Positions 8,495 to 17,742 of a stretch of DNA of 64,000 nt are shown piece after piece. Below the pieces are notes generated by a model. That model saw only the letters and a list, made by a program, of their open reading frames with translations, did no database searches and was not told where the DNA came from. Positions within the stretch are counted from its first letter, which is position 1, and each line of letters starts with the position of its first letter. Origin of the DNA: Litorimonas haliclonae (GTDB lineage: Bacteria > Pseudomonadota > Alphaproteobacteria > Caulobacterales > Maricaulaceae); NCBI RefSeq assembly GCF_965138505.1, contig NZ_CBCSCO010000003.1:186001-250000 (forward strand), given 5' to 3'. The translations under genes and the position numbers were made by a program.

Positions 8495-11400
8495 ATGACA
8501 GAAGAAGCACCACATATAAAGCCTGATGCTTCACCCTCTGAGCAGACCGGAGCGGAGTCGAGAATTTTATATTGGACCAAGCGGATTATCTACCGCCTGT
8601 GGCGAGTGACTGCAGAATTGGGCGTTGTTATTATGGGGGTAGCCATTGCTTGGCTCTATGGCGTCTCCTGGCTTTTATCACAACAAAGCGTAGACATATC
8701 TGAAGCGCGGGGTGTTCTCGGTCAGCTTTTTGCTGAGGCGGTTGCCGGCGCTGGGGTGGAAATTCCGAAAATGCGTCTGGATTGGTACCCGGCAACGGAT
8801 GACATCGTTTTTACCGGCCAAAACATCAGCATTAACACGACGGATGGAACTGAGTTTCAAAACCTTCCGACTTTGCAGACTTATTTTCCTCTGGGGGAGT
8901 TTAGAAAAGGAAGCCTCATTCCGCGTAAGGTTGTTTTGACGGGGGGGGTCGTCAGTTGGGTGGAGGATGAGAACGGTCGTATCCGGGCCGGGCTTGGGAC
9001 GCCGGACACTTTGGGGCGTTTAGGACCGTTATGGCAAGGACGCCGCGCAAGCTCACGTCAACGAGCTGCTATTGATTTAGACGGGGTTGAAGCGGTCGAA
9101 GTGACCGGGGCTCGTGCATATTATATCAACTCCGTGAACGGACTTGCCCTGTCCCTTGATGACGTTGCATTGGATTTTCAACGTCAAAGAGAGGACTTAA
9201 GTTTCGACTTGATGGCGCAGCTCAACCAGTCTGAAATCAAAGATCAAATCCCATTATCCCTTTCGGTAATGACGAATACAGAATTTGATAGTTTTGATGT
9301 CTCTCTTCAGGCAGTTGGTATTAACCCTGCAATTTCAGGCCCGACGAAAGGTCGTTATTCCGAGATCCGGGATATAAATGCGCCTGTTACGTCAAGAATG
9401 AATTTTATTTATGGCCCTGAGATCGGTCTGCAATCCGCTGACCTCGACATTAAGGTAGATGCTGGACGCTTTGAACGTGAGGATTTGGGCCAAACATTTG
9501 ATTTTGAATCCGTGGCTACAAAAGCCTTCTTGAATCTCGGGGAAGACGAGATGACTGTGGAGCGGCTAGATGTTGCGGCGCCTTTATTAAGCTTTAAATC
9601 CAAGGGGACGCTATCCGATTTAGATACGATTAATGACGGCGATATTAACTCCTCTCCTTTCTTTGACCTTAATTTCGAAAATTTAAGTCTGGACGCCCGC
9701 CCGGTTTTTGAAAAGAGGCTTTCCTTTAAAGGGCTGGACATAGCTGGACGTCTCGATGTGGACGCCCAAACGCTCCGCATGGAAACCCTGACTCTTGATA
9801 GAGGGACACATCAATGGGTTGCCTCAGTCTTTTTGGATAGGAACGAAGAAGGTGTCTTCGAAGCGATAAGAGCGAAGGGCGCACTTCAAGGAGAGCTTTC
9901 AACGCCGGAATTATTAGACGTTTGGCCTGTTAAATTTGCAGATGGCGCGAGGCGCTGGCTGGGCCGATCGGTCACAGCTGGAAAAGTCGATGCACTTAGC
10001 TTTGAGGCCGATCTTGAGCGGCAAGGGGAAGAGTTAGTCGAAAATGTAATGGATATGGATTTCACGGTTCGCGATGGGACGGTAAAATATATCTCTACTA
10101 TGACGCCACTAACCCAGGCCTCTGGCACCGCGAAGATTGCCAATAATAGTCTAAATTTTGACCTCAATGGCGGGCGGATTGGGGCTTTAACAGTTTTACC
10201 AAGCCAGGTCGAAATACCGGTGCTTCAGCCCAAGGGCGGAGATATGATTATCACGATGAATGCCCAAGGCGGTGCATCAGACATGTTGGGCCTATTGGGT
10301 CAACCGCCGTTTGAGCTTACCGACAGGTACGAGATTGATCCGATTGACGTACAGGGGCAAGGCGAAGTCAAACTTACTATAACCCGGCCATTACTCGAAT
10401 ATTTTGATCAAAGCCGAATTTTATATGACGTAGAGGGGAATTTTACCGATGTCTCTGCACCGTCTAAAATTGGCACTTATAAGCTGACGGAGGGAGAAAT
10501 ATCCCTTCATGTTGATAATTATGGATTGCAGGCTTCAGGGCCGGTTAAAATTGGTCCGTGGAAAACAAATCTGGAGTGGAAAGAGACGTTTGATGAAGGT
10601 CTGACGCCGACTCAATATCATTTATCCGGAGATATGGATCATAACACTCTTGATGAATTCGGTGTTGGGTTTCGAGAGTATTTTTATGGCGCAACAAAGA
10701 TTGATATTCGGGCTACCGGGACTGAGGGTAATATTCGCTCCGCTCTTATTGAGGCAGACCTTAGCGCGACTGAAATTAGCGTGGGCGATTATTGGAATAA
10801 ACCAAAGGGGGTAGAGGGACGGCTGTCGGCATCTCTGCTTAGGGATGGTGACGCTTTTGACATTTCGAATCTTGTAGTTTCAGCGCCCGGCTTAGAGATC
10901 GAAGGACAAATAGCGTTTCGGTCCGACCTTGCTTTGAAAAATCTTGTTTTTGAGACTTTGAAAGTTTCAAATTTGGTTGATACTCAACTGCAAATTCAGC
11001 CGGATGCAGAAAGAGAGTTACTAGCTGCCACATTGGACGGAACCTTACTGAATTTATCCTCGGTAATAGATCGTTCGCTTTCCGCCCAGACGTCCACTCT
11101 TGAGGCTCCGATTTCGTTGGAAGCAAATTTGGAAGAACTTATTCTTGACCCAAAGTTCAAGGCGCGCAACGCCTCCCTTTTATATAATCATAATGGTCAG
11201 GACATGACGCAGTTAAACCTTTCGGCTGAGACTGAGGAGGGGCCTGTACGAGTTAGTCTAGAGACAGACGAAGTAACGAAAGTCCGAAAGGTTGACGTAA
11301 AGTTTCCTAGGGCATCCCAGGCAGCGAGCGCCTTTCTTAGTGTCGATAGTATCCAGGGCGGTAAATTCTCAATGACAGGTCATTTACCTCTGCCCGGAGA

Positions 11401-11965
11401 AGAGGGAAGTTTTATTGGCCAGGCCGAAATTACGGACTTCAGAGTTAGAGAGGCGCCCATTCTGGCGCAGCTCCTCTCGCTAGGGTCCCTAACAGGCTTG
11501 TTTAATACGCTCTCGGGAGAGGGCCTCATGTTCGAGAATCTCGTCATGCCTTTCCACTTTTCCAAAGGGGTTTTGACTATTCGCGAAGCGCGTGTTTACG
11601 GCCCTGCGCTCGGAATGACAGGCGAAGGCAATATTGATTTAAGGAATGAAACTGTGGATTTGGACGGAGCTTTGGTTCCGGCCTATACAGCGAACTCGCT
11701 ATTAGGGGATCTGCCAATTATCGGGGATGTACTGGTCGGAAAAGAAGGAGAAGGCATTTTTGCTCTAAGTTATCAAGTGGTGGGGCCATTTGAAGCCACG
11801 CAAATTGCGGTGAATCCCTTATCGGCTCTGACACCTGGTTTCTTGCGTGGAATATTCCGCAAAAAACGAGATGATATGCCAGAGGTCGAACAGTTAATGG
11901 ATCAAGCGGAAGAAGTCGCGCCGACCGCTAGAGAGGCAAATGAAGGGTTAGACGATCTTCAGTAA
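8495..11965 (+). CDS. Large AsmA-like (DUF3971/YhdP-type) envelope protein
   Basis: A 1156-residue protein with a cytoplasmic N-terminus, one membrane helix at about residues 40-63 (ELGVVIMGVAIAWLYG) and a very long periplasmic part rich in beta strands. It ends in an AsmA-like C-terminal region (about 930-1110). This layout fits the AsmA superfamily (YhdP, TamB, YdbH), members of which bridge the periplasm and are implicated in phospholipid traffic to the outer membrane. Assignment to the YhdP/DUF3971 branch is by architecture and gene length. The 3' end overlaps the convergent tyrS by 18 bases. Confidence 0.75.
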   Translation: MTEEAPHIKPDASPSEQTGAESRILYWTKRIIYRLWRVTAELGVVIMGVAIAWLYGVSWLLSQQSVDISEARGVLGQLFAEAVAGAGVEIPKMRLDWYPATDDIVFTGQNISINTTDGTEFQNLPTLQTYFPLGEFRKGSLIPRKVVLTGGVVSWVEDENGRIRAGLGTPDTLGRLGPLWQGRRASSRQRAAIDLDGVEAVEVTGARAYYINSVNGLALSLDDVALDFQRQREDLSFDLMAQLNQSEIKDQIPLSLSVMTNTEFDSFDVSLQAVGINPAISGPTKGRYSEIRDINAPVTSRMNFIYGPEIGLQSADLDIKVDAGRFEREDLGQTFDFESVATKAFLNLGEDEMTVERLDVAAPLLSFKSKGTLSDLDTINDGDINSSPFFDLNFENLSLDARPVFEKRLSFKGLDIAGRLDVDAQTLRMETLTLDRGTHQWVASVFLDRNEEGVFEAIRAKGALQGELSTPELLDVWPVKFADGARRWLGRSVTAGKVDALSFEADLERQGEELVENVMDMDFTVRDGTVKYISTMTPLTQASGTAKIANNSLNFDLNGGRIGALTVLPSQVEIPVLQPKGGDMIITMNAQGGASDMLGLLGQPPFELTDRYEIDPIDVQGQGEVKLTITRPLLEYFDQSRILYDVEGNFTDVSAPSKIGTYKLTEGEISLHVDNYGLQASGPVKIGPWKTNLEWKETFDEGLTPTQYHLSGDMDHNTLDEFGVGFREYFYGATKIDIRATGTEGNIRSALIEADLSATEISVGDYWNKPKGVEGRLSASLLRDGDAFDISNLVVSAPGLEIEGQIAFRSDLALKNLVFETLKVSNLVDTQLQIQPDAERELLAATLDGTLLNLSSVIDRSLSAQTSTLEAPISLEANLEELILDPKFKARNASLLYNHNGQDMTQLNLSAETEEGPVRVSLETDEVTKVRKVDVKFPRASQAASAFLSVDSIQGGKFSMTGHLPLPGEEGSFIGQAEITDFRVREAPILAQLLSLGSLTGLFNTLSGEGLMFENLVMPFHFSKGVLTIREARVYGPALGMTGEGNIDLRNETVDLDGALVPAYTANSLLGDLPIIGDVLVGKEGEGIFALSYQVVGPFEATQIAVNPLSALTPGFLRGIFRKKRDDMPEVEQLMDQAEEVAPTAREANEGLDDLQ

Positions 11966-13213
11966 AGCGTGTTTCTTCTTACCAACGGACAGTTTGATAA
12001 TACCCTCATTCACATCTGAGCTCTGAAGTGTTCTCTCATGTGTCGTGACTTTCTCGTCATTCACTTTGAGCGCGCCGGCTTTGATGTGGCGACGGGCTTC
12101 TCCGTTTGATCCCGCCAGACCTGCCGTGACAGTGGCCGCTAAAACTCCAAGAGAGCCAAGCTCATTTTCCTGAATTTCGAATGTGGGAAGCCCTTCTGCC
12201 GCCATGCCTTGCTCGAATGTCTGTTTAGCTGTTTCAGCGGCTTCTTTTGCCGCGCTTGCGCCGTGCAAAAGAGTTGTCGCTTCATCTGCCAAGCGGGCTT
12301 TGGCAATGTTGATTTCGGCGCCTTCAAGGGCTTCGAGTCTGGCGATTTCGTCCAAGGACACATCTGTGAAAAGACGTAAGAACCGACCGACATCGGCGTC
12401 GTCCGTGTTACGCCAAAACTGCCAATATTCATATGGGGTGCGGAAATGGTGTTCGCTCAGGCCCGGATCGCCGTTTAGCCAAATGGCGCCATCAACCGTC
12501 TTACCCATCTTTCCGCCTGAGGCCGTCGTAATGAGCGGAGTGGTAAAGCCAAAGACTTCATTGCCTTCCATACGGCGCGTGAGATCCACACCCGTAACAA
12601 TGTTACCCCATTGGTCTGAGCCGCCCAGTTGGAGAGTGCAGCCATAGCGTTTGTTGAGTTCAACGAAATCATAGCTTTGCAAGAGCGGGTAGTTGAATTC
12701 CAGAAACGTCATCGGCAATTCATTCTCAAGTCGGCGCTTCGCCGTTTCCATCGTCACCATGCGGTTGATGGTAAATTGGGTGCCGACTAAGCGCAGAAAT
12801 TCAATGTAGCCAAGATTGTCCAGCCATTCGGCGTTATCAACGAGAATCGCCGGATTATCTCCGTCGAAATCAATGAAATTTGAAAAGACCTGTTTGATAC
12901 CCGCCTTGTTTTCTTCGATCATTTCATCGGTAAGGATGGGGCGGGTCTTGTCCTTCATGGACGGGTCGCCAATTTTAGTTGTGCCGCCCCCGAGTAGGAC
13001 TATGGGTCGCCCGCCTGACTTTTGAAGGTGTCGCAGCATCATGATTTGCACCAGCGATCCGACATGAAGGGTGGGCGCGGTGCAATCAAAGCCGATATAG
13101 CCTGTCACAACGGATGTAGAGGCAGCTTTGTCGAGCCCCTCTTCATCAGTGCATTGATAGAGAAACCCCCGCTTGGAAAGCGTTTTCATTAAATCGGATT
13201 TGTAATTGGTCAT
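11948..13213 (-). CDS. tyrS: Tyrosyl-tRNA synthetase
   Basis: Charges tRNA-Tyr. The 421-residue class I synthetase has the HIGH-type motif as LHVGS (about residue 50), the KMSKS-type motif as KMGKT, tyrosine-pocket residues in QLGGSDQWGN, and a C-terminal S4 RNA-binding domain (about 350-415). Length and motifs are normal for the bacterial TyrRS. It is divergent from anmK with only about 50 bases between start codons, so the two promoters must overlap. The large antisense frames within it are shadows. Confidence 0.97.
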   Translation of the reverse strand: MTNYKSDLMKTLSKRGFLYQCTDEEGLDKAASTSVVTGYIGFDCTAPTLHVGSLVQIMMLRHLQKSGGRPIVLLGGGTTKIGDPSMKDKTRPILTDEMIEENKAGIKQVFSNFIDFDGDNPAILVDNAEWLDNLGYIEFLRLVGTQFTINRMVTMETAKRRLENELPMTFLEFNYPLLQSYDFVELNKRYGCTLQLGGSDQWGNIVTGVDLTRRMEGNEVFGFTTPLITTASGGKMGKTVDGAIWLNGDPGLSEHHFRTPYEYWQFWRNTDDADVGRFLRLFTDVSLDEIARLEALEGAEINIAKARLADEATTLLHGASAAKEAAETAKQTFEQGMAAEGLPTFEIQENELGSLGVLAATVTAGLAGSNGEARRHIKAGALKVNDEKVTTHERTLQSSDVNEGIIKLSVGKKKHALLKIV

Positions 13214-13263
13214 AAAAGCATCTTAGTTTTTTTACTTTGCGGCTTCTATCAAGCGGAAAAATC

Positions 13264-14379
13264 ATGTCAAAGGCAAAGGTGATGGAATCGAAACGATATA
13301 TGGCATTAGGTTTGATGAGCGGGACGTCACTGGACGGTGTTGATGCGGCGGTTATCGAAACGGATGGGGAAGAGATTTTTAGGTTTGGGCGGACTATTTG
13401 CATTGATTTTCCTGATGACGGGGGGGCTGTGAAGGATGCGGTGAAAATAGCTTTGAACTGGCGGTTTAACGGTCCGCCCCCCAATAAACTGCAGATCGGG
13501 TCTGATTATATTGACGCGGTTCACATTGAAGCAATCGGATCCCTCGGGATAGAGAATGTGGATATCATCGGTTATCACGGTCAGACGGTATTCCATCAGC
13601 CCGCGCAAAACGGCGAGAAGGGCCAGACTCTTCAACTGGGCAGTGGCCAAACCCTTGCGACAAAATTCGGTGTGCCTTGCGTGTATGATTTTCGTACAGC
13701 CGATGTGAAAGCGGGCGGGCAGGGCGCGCCTCTGGCGCCTATCTATCACCAGGCTCTATGCCGCTACTCCCAATTAAAGGGGCGCATCGCCGTCGTGAAT
13801 ATTGGCGGCGTTTCAAATGTGACCTTGATAGACGGCAACAAGCCTCTCATTGCAACAGATTGCGGACCCGGTAACGGCCCATTGGACAGCTGGATGGAAC
13901 TTAAGGGGGGGCGGAATTACGATTTGGCGGGTGAACAATCCATGAAAGGCCATTCTGATTTAAAACGTATCGCCAGGTGGTTTGAACGGGATTTCTTCAA
14001 GAGACCCACGCCTCGTTCGGCAGATCGATATGATTTTGACGTTTTGGCTGACATGCGGGGTATGAGTTTGGAAAACGGCGCGGCAACTTTGGCAAGTTTC
14101 TGCGCGCAATCCATCTCCCGTGATCTTCGAGCCTTTACGCCGGACAATATAATCGTCTGCGGGGGCGGGCGTCATAATCCCGCCATTATGGGGATGCTTG
14201 ATATGCATACGGACGGTAACGTACTAAGCGCAGAAGACGTCGGATGGGACGGAGACGCGCTGGAAGCGCAGGCCTTTGCCTATCTGGCGGTCCGGACGGT
14301 CAAAGGTTTGCCGATTTCTTTCCCCGGAACCACTGGCGTTCCGTATCCCATGACAGGAGGCGTTGTCGCGCGCCCTTAA
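13264..14379 (+). CDS. anmK: Anhydro-N-acetylmuramic acid kinase
   Basis: Phosphorylates and opens 1,6-anhydroMurNAc during recycling of cell-wall muropeptides, feeding MurQ. The N-terminal phosphate loop GLMSGTSLDGVD is diagnostic; other family segments are GYHGQTVFH and DCGPGNGPLDSW. About 371 residues from the ATG at 13264. A TTG at 13237 and an ATG at 13282, which has AAAGG before it, are alternative starts. The neighbouring tyrS is divergent, while the peptidase gene follows 36 bases downstream in the same direction. Confidence 0.94.
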   Translation: MSKAKVMESKRYMALGLMSGTSLDGVDAAVIETDGEEIFRFGRTICIDFPDDGGAVKDAVKIALNWRFNGPPPNKLQIGSDYIDAVHIEAIGSLGIENVDIIGYHGQTVFHQPAQNGEKGQTLQLGSGQTLATKFGVPCVYDFRTADVKAGGQGAPLAPIYHQALCRYSQLKGRIAVVNIGGVSNVTLIDGNKPLIATDCGPGNGPLDSWMELKGGRNYDLAGEQSMKGHSDLKRIARWFERDFFKRPTPRSADRYDFDVLADMRGMSLENGAATLASFCAQSISRDLRAFTPDNIIVCGGGRHNPAIMGMLDMHTDGNVLSAEDVGWDGDALEAQAFAYLAVRTVKGLPISFPGTTGVPYPMTGGVVARP

Positions 14380-14415
14380 TTCGCTTACACCATATGAAAA
14401 ATACTGGAGAATATT

Positions 14416-16341
14416 TTGTCTACTTTTAAAAATGCCGCTTTTCCCCTTCTTGCTTCGGCCTTCTTTCTTGGCTCCTGTGGAGATAGTCAGGCGCCGCAAC
14501 CGGAAACAGAAACGCCTGAAATTGAAACATTTGCGGAAAGACCTGTTGTCGAAACGACGGACAAGTTCACTTATGCGAATTATAAGGACGTCCGTCTTAC
14601 GCATATAGATTTAAATCTGGATGTGAATTTCGAAGAGAAGGTCTTGGACGGCGTCGCGACTCTGGATTTTGAGCGGATTGATCCTGATGTTGAAACTCTG
14701 GTGCTGGATACCAAAGACCTGACGATCAATTCTATCAGCCTTGTAAACGGCGAAACGACCACCCCAGTCGAGGACTACACCTTAGGAGAGGCCGACCCCG
14801 TTTTGGGGCAAGAACTTCGTATTCCGCTGGGTGAAGAGACTGAGCAAGTCCTTATCGACTATACAACATCGCCCACTGCCGAAGGCCTGCAATGGTTGTC
14901 CCCTGAACAAACCGCGGGAAAAGAAGACCCTTATCTTTTCTCTCAGGCTCAAGCCATCAACGCTCGCACAATGGCCCCTTTACAGGACACCCCCGCCGTG
15001 CGCCTGACCTATTCTGCCACGTTACGCGTGCCGGACGGTCTACGCCCCCTAATGAGTGCGTCGCAGGGCGAGGAAAACGAAGACGGAGAATATCAATTTG
15101 ATATGCCGCAGGCTATTCCGTCCTACCTCATTGCCATTGCCGTAGGTGATATCGAGTTTAAGGCGATCAATGATCATATCGGGGTTTACGCCGAAGATTA
15201 CATTCTCGACGCCTCGGCGGAAGAATTCTCGGAAACTCCCATGATGGAAGAGGCCAATGAGGAGCTGTATGGCCCCTATCGCTGGGGACGTTATGACTTG
15301 ATTGTTCTGCCGCCGAGTTTCCCATTTGGCGGGATGGAAAACCCCCGCCTTTCTTTCATGACTCCGACCCTGATTGCCGGCGACAAAAGTCTGACCAATG
15401 TTGTTGCGCATGAACTGGCTCATAGCTGGTCAGGTAATTTGGTGACGAACGCCACTTGGCGCGATGCCTGGCTGAACGAAGGTTTCACGTCTTATGTCGA
15501 AAATCGCGTGATGGAAAAACTTTATGGCGAACGCCGCGCCGTCATGGAACAGGCTCTCGCACTTGAAGATCTGAAGCGCGACATCGCGGGTGCGGCTCGT
15601 CCAGAGTTGACGCAGTTGAAGTTGCCGGCAGACATTTCCCATCCCGATGATGCGTTCTCGCAAGTGGCTTATGTCAAAGGTCAGTATTTCTTGATCTTTT
15701 TGGAAGAGCGCTTTGGCCGCGCGGCTTTCGACCCGTTCCTAAAAAGCTGGTTTAACGACCATGCCTTTGAGAGTGTGACGACAGAGGACTTTCTGAATTA
15801 TATGAATGAGAATTTGCGGGTGGATTTTCCGGATGCTGTAACCGACGCCGAAATTGACGCTTGGGTTTACGAGCCAGGCTTGCCAAACACCGCTAAGAAC
15901 CCCCAATCCGACGCATTTGAGACGGTTCAGACCCATTCTGATGCTTGGGTGGCGGGAGAGCTATCAACTTTCGAGCTTGAAGAAATAGCGGCTGAGTGGT
16001 CGACGCATGAGTGGCTTCATTTCCTCAATGGTTTGCCGGATGATCTGGCCTCTGAGCAATATGAAGATCTAGACAAGGCGTTTTCTCTGACAGGCACGCA
16101 AAATGCGGAGACAGCTTTCGCCTGGTACATGCTTGCAATCAAAACGGATTATGAAGCGGCGTATCCGGATCTTGAAGGTTTCCTCATGACGGTTGGACGT
16201 GGGAAGTTCATCTATCGCCTTTACGACGCTTTAAAGGAAAACGGTAAAGCCGAATGGGCGGAGCGCGTCTATGCCGAAGCCCGTCCCGGATATCATCCCA
16301 TTGCGCAGCGCCGGATCGACGATATTTTAAATGAGGCATAG
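14416..16341 (+). CDS. M1 family metallopeptidase lipoprotein (LTA4-hydrolase-like)
   Basis: A zinc aminopeptidase probably anchored to the envelope. The TTG start is supported by GGAGA six bases upstream. A lipoprotein signal ends in LGSC, giving acylation at about Cys21. The GGMENP exopeptidase motif precedes the zinc site: HELAH (His332, Glu333, His336), 18 residues, then Glu355 in WLNEGF. The C-terminal helical domain resembles the leukotriene-A4-hydrolase subgroup. 641 residues is typical. It follows anmK closely and is closed by a strong terminator. Confidence 0.92.
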   Translation: MSTFKNAAFPLLASAFFLGSCGDSQAPQPETETPEIETFAERPVVETTDKFTYANYKDVRLTHIDLNLDVNFEEKVLDGVATLDFERIDPDVETLVLDTKDLTINSISLVNGETTTPVEDYTLGEADPVLGQELRIPLGEETEQVLIDYTTSPTAEGLQWLSPEQTAGKEDPYLFSQAQAINARTMAPLQDTPAVRLTYSATLRVPDGLRPLMSASQGEENEDGEYQFDMPQAIPSYLIAIAVGDIEFKAINDHIGVYAEDYILDASAEEFSETPMMEEANEELYGPYRWGRYDLIVLPPSFPFGGMENPRLSFMTPTLIAGDKSLTNVVAHELAHSWSGNLVTNATWRDAWLNEGFTSYVENRVMEKLYGERRAVMEQALALEDLKRDIAGAARPELTQLKLPADISHPDDAFSQVAYVKGQYFLIFLEERFGRAAFDPFLKSWFNDHAFESVTTEDFLNYMNENLRVDFPDAVTDAEIDAWVYEPGLPNTAKNPQSDAFETVQTHSDAWVAGELSTFELEEIAAEWSTHEWLHFLNGLPDDLASEQYEDLDKAFSLTGTQNAETAFAWYMLAIKTDYEAAYPDLEGFLMTVGRGKFIYRLYDALKENGKAEWAERVYAEARPGYHPIAQRRIDDILNEA

Positions 16342-16361
16342 GTCTTCTATGATTAGGTAAT

Positions 16362-16394
16362 AAAAAAACCCGGCTCGAAAGGCCGGGTTTTTCT
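16362..16394. terminator. Bidirectional Rho-independent terminator
   Basis: The stem AACCCGGC/GCCGGGTT with a 7-base loop is flanked by an A run on the left and a T run on the right. It can end both the M1 peptidase transcript (plus) and the hydrolase transcript (minus). Confidence 0.88.
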
Positions 16395-16408
16395 TTATTC
16401 GGTAAGCT

Positions 16409-17086
16409 TTATTCAATGAGTTTCGGTGCTCTCGGAGGCGAATACCGGGGGTCGAGATTTTCGTCCAGATAGTCCTCAATCACGTCTAGAGCAATTTCCA
16501 GATGATTGGTGTAGAAATGATCCGCGCCTTCGATTTCATGCGTTGAAATCTTGTGACCCTTTTGCACGCGGATTTTATCGACAATCCGGTCCACGTCATC
16601 GGCAGGGACAATCGAGTCTTCAGATCCATAAGTGACCAGACCTGACGCCGGGCAGGGGGCGAGGAACGCGAAGTCATACGTATTGGTCGGCAGAGACATG
16701 GAAATAAATCCGGCGACTTCCGGGCGGCGCATCAAGAGCTGCATGCCAATCCACGCGCCGAAGGAGTAACCCGACACCCAAGAGAACGGCGCGTTCTGGT
16801 TAAAGCTCTGTAGCCAGTCAAGTGCATAGGCTGCGTCTTGCAGCTCGCCCTGACCGTTGTCGTAAACGCCCATAGAGCGTCCAATACCGCGGAAATTGAA
16901 GCGCAGGACGGAGAAGCCGCGGCGCTTATAGCTTTCATACATCGCAACGGGGATGCGGTGATCCATATGACCGCCCGCTTTCGGGTGAGGCGATAGAATC
17001 AACGCACAAGGGGCTTGCGGGTCATCCGAGGGGTGATAACGACCTTCGAGACGACCATCCGGTCCGGCAAAAATGACTTCAGGCAT
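16409..17086 (-). CDS. Alpha/beta hydrolase (COG2945 type)
   Basis: A 225-residue single-domain alpha/beta hydrolase. The nucleophile elbow GYSFG holds the catalytic Ser, the acid is probably Asp in GSEDSIVP, and the catalytic His is in GADHFY. The oxyanion region contains SPHPKAGG. Proteins of this group are common in Alphaproteobacteria and their substrate is unknown. It is a single gene that shares a terminator with the convergent peptidase. Confidence 0.82.
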   Translation of the reverse strand: MPEVIFAGPDGRLEGRYHPSDDPQAPCALILSPHPKAGGHMDHRIPVAMYESYKRRGFSVLRFNFRGIGRSMGVYDNGQGELQDAAYALDWLQSFNQNAPFSWVSGYSFGAWIGMQLLMRRPEVAGFISMSLPTNTYDFAFLAPCPASGLVTYGSEDSIVPADDVDRIVDKIRVQKGHKISTHEIEGADHFYTNHLEIALDVIEDYLDENLDPRYSPPRAPKLIE

Positions 17087-17170
17087 TAACCCTCACATAA
17101 ATATGGGTCGCTTCGGCGTAACGTCCTGTAAAAAGGTGGATATGTCGCGCGAAAGAACCCTGTTCTAATC

Positions 17171-17199
17171 TTGACTAAATAGGTCAGGATACATACATC
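17171..17199 (+). promoter_or_regulatory. Candidate SUF promoter with IscR-type operator
   Basis: TTGACTAAATAGGTCAGGAT at 17171-17190 fits the E. coli type 1 IscR consensus (GACT, five A/T-rich bases, AGTC, then purines) with two mismatches. Its first six bases also make a good -35 (TTGACT); TACATC at 17194-17199, 17 bases on, is a weak -10. IscR bound here would block the promoter and give Fe-S feedback. Position and match are seen; function is inferred. Confidence 0.55.
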
Positions 17200-17286
17200 C
17201 TGCTTGTAAATTGTCGGTTCGCGCGCCCTTTAACAAGACCTGCTGCGAATTGCGAGAAAAACCTTCATAAAGGAGCCTGAAACGCT

Positions 17287-17742
17287 TTGAAACTCACTGC
17301 CAAAGGACGATACGCCGTAATGGCGATGGCCGACCTTGCCGCGCAAGGCGAAGGTGTGCGCTCGTCTTTAGCTGATATTAGCGAGCGTCAGGGCATTTCT
17401 ATCACCTTTCTAGAGCAATTGTTTAACAAACTTCGCAAAGCCGAACTGGTAAAATCCGTGCGCGGGGCAAAAGGCGGCTATATTCTCAATGTTCCGGCTG
17501 AATCCCTGACGCTCGACCGTATTATTCATGCCGTCAATGAGGATATCAAAGCCCATGGCTGCACGCCGGATGACCGACTCGGATGTACCGGCCGGACAAG
17601 CCGTTGTCTGACCCATAATCTTTGGGGCGCCCTAGAAAGCCATATAGAGCAATTTCTGGCTTCTGTGACTGTTCAGGACGTCGTTGAGGGGCGTTTGCCC
17701 GTCTTGGCTGTTCGGACGCAGGAATTGGAGGCGGCGGAATGA
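17287..17742 (+). CDS. iscR: Rrf2-family Fe-S regulator IscR
   Basis: A 151-residue Rrf2 repressor that senses Fe-S status through a bound [2Fe-2S] cluster. The TTG start is supported by AAAGGAG 11 bases upstream. The winged helix occupies about residues 1-65 (KLTAKGRYAV, ISERQGIS, GAKGGY). Cluster ligands are Cys92, Cys100, Cys107 and His110 (CLTH). Spacing is wider than in E. coli IscR (92, 98, 104, 107). It is the first gene of the SUF operon and overlaps the next gene by ATGA, so it is likely autoregulated. Confidence 0.94.
   Translation: MKLTAKGRYAVMAMADLAAQGEGVRSSLADISERQGISITFLEQLFNKLRKAELVKSVRGAKGGYILNVPAESLTLDRIIHAVNEDIKAHGCTPDDRLGCTGRTSRCLTHNLWGALESHIEQFLASVTVQDVVEGRLPVLAVRTQELEAAE

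Noticed and set aside
12183..12647. 154-codon frame antisense to tyrS
   Set aside because: A shadow of the tyrS codons; Ser/Pro/Arg-rich with no domain, while tyrS is certain.
13327..13749. 140-codon frame antisense to anmK
   Set aside because: Lies wholly inside a well-supported kinase gene, with no recognisable motif.
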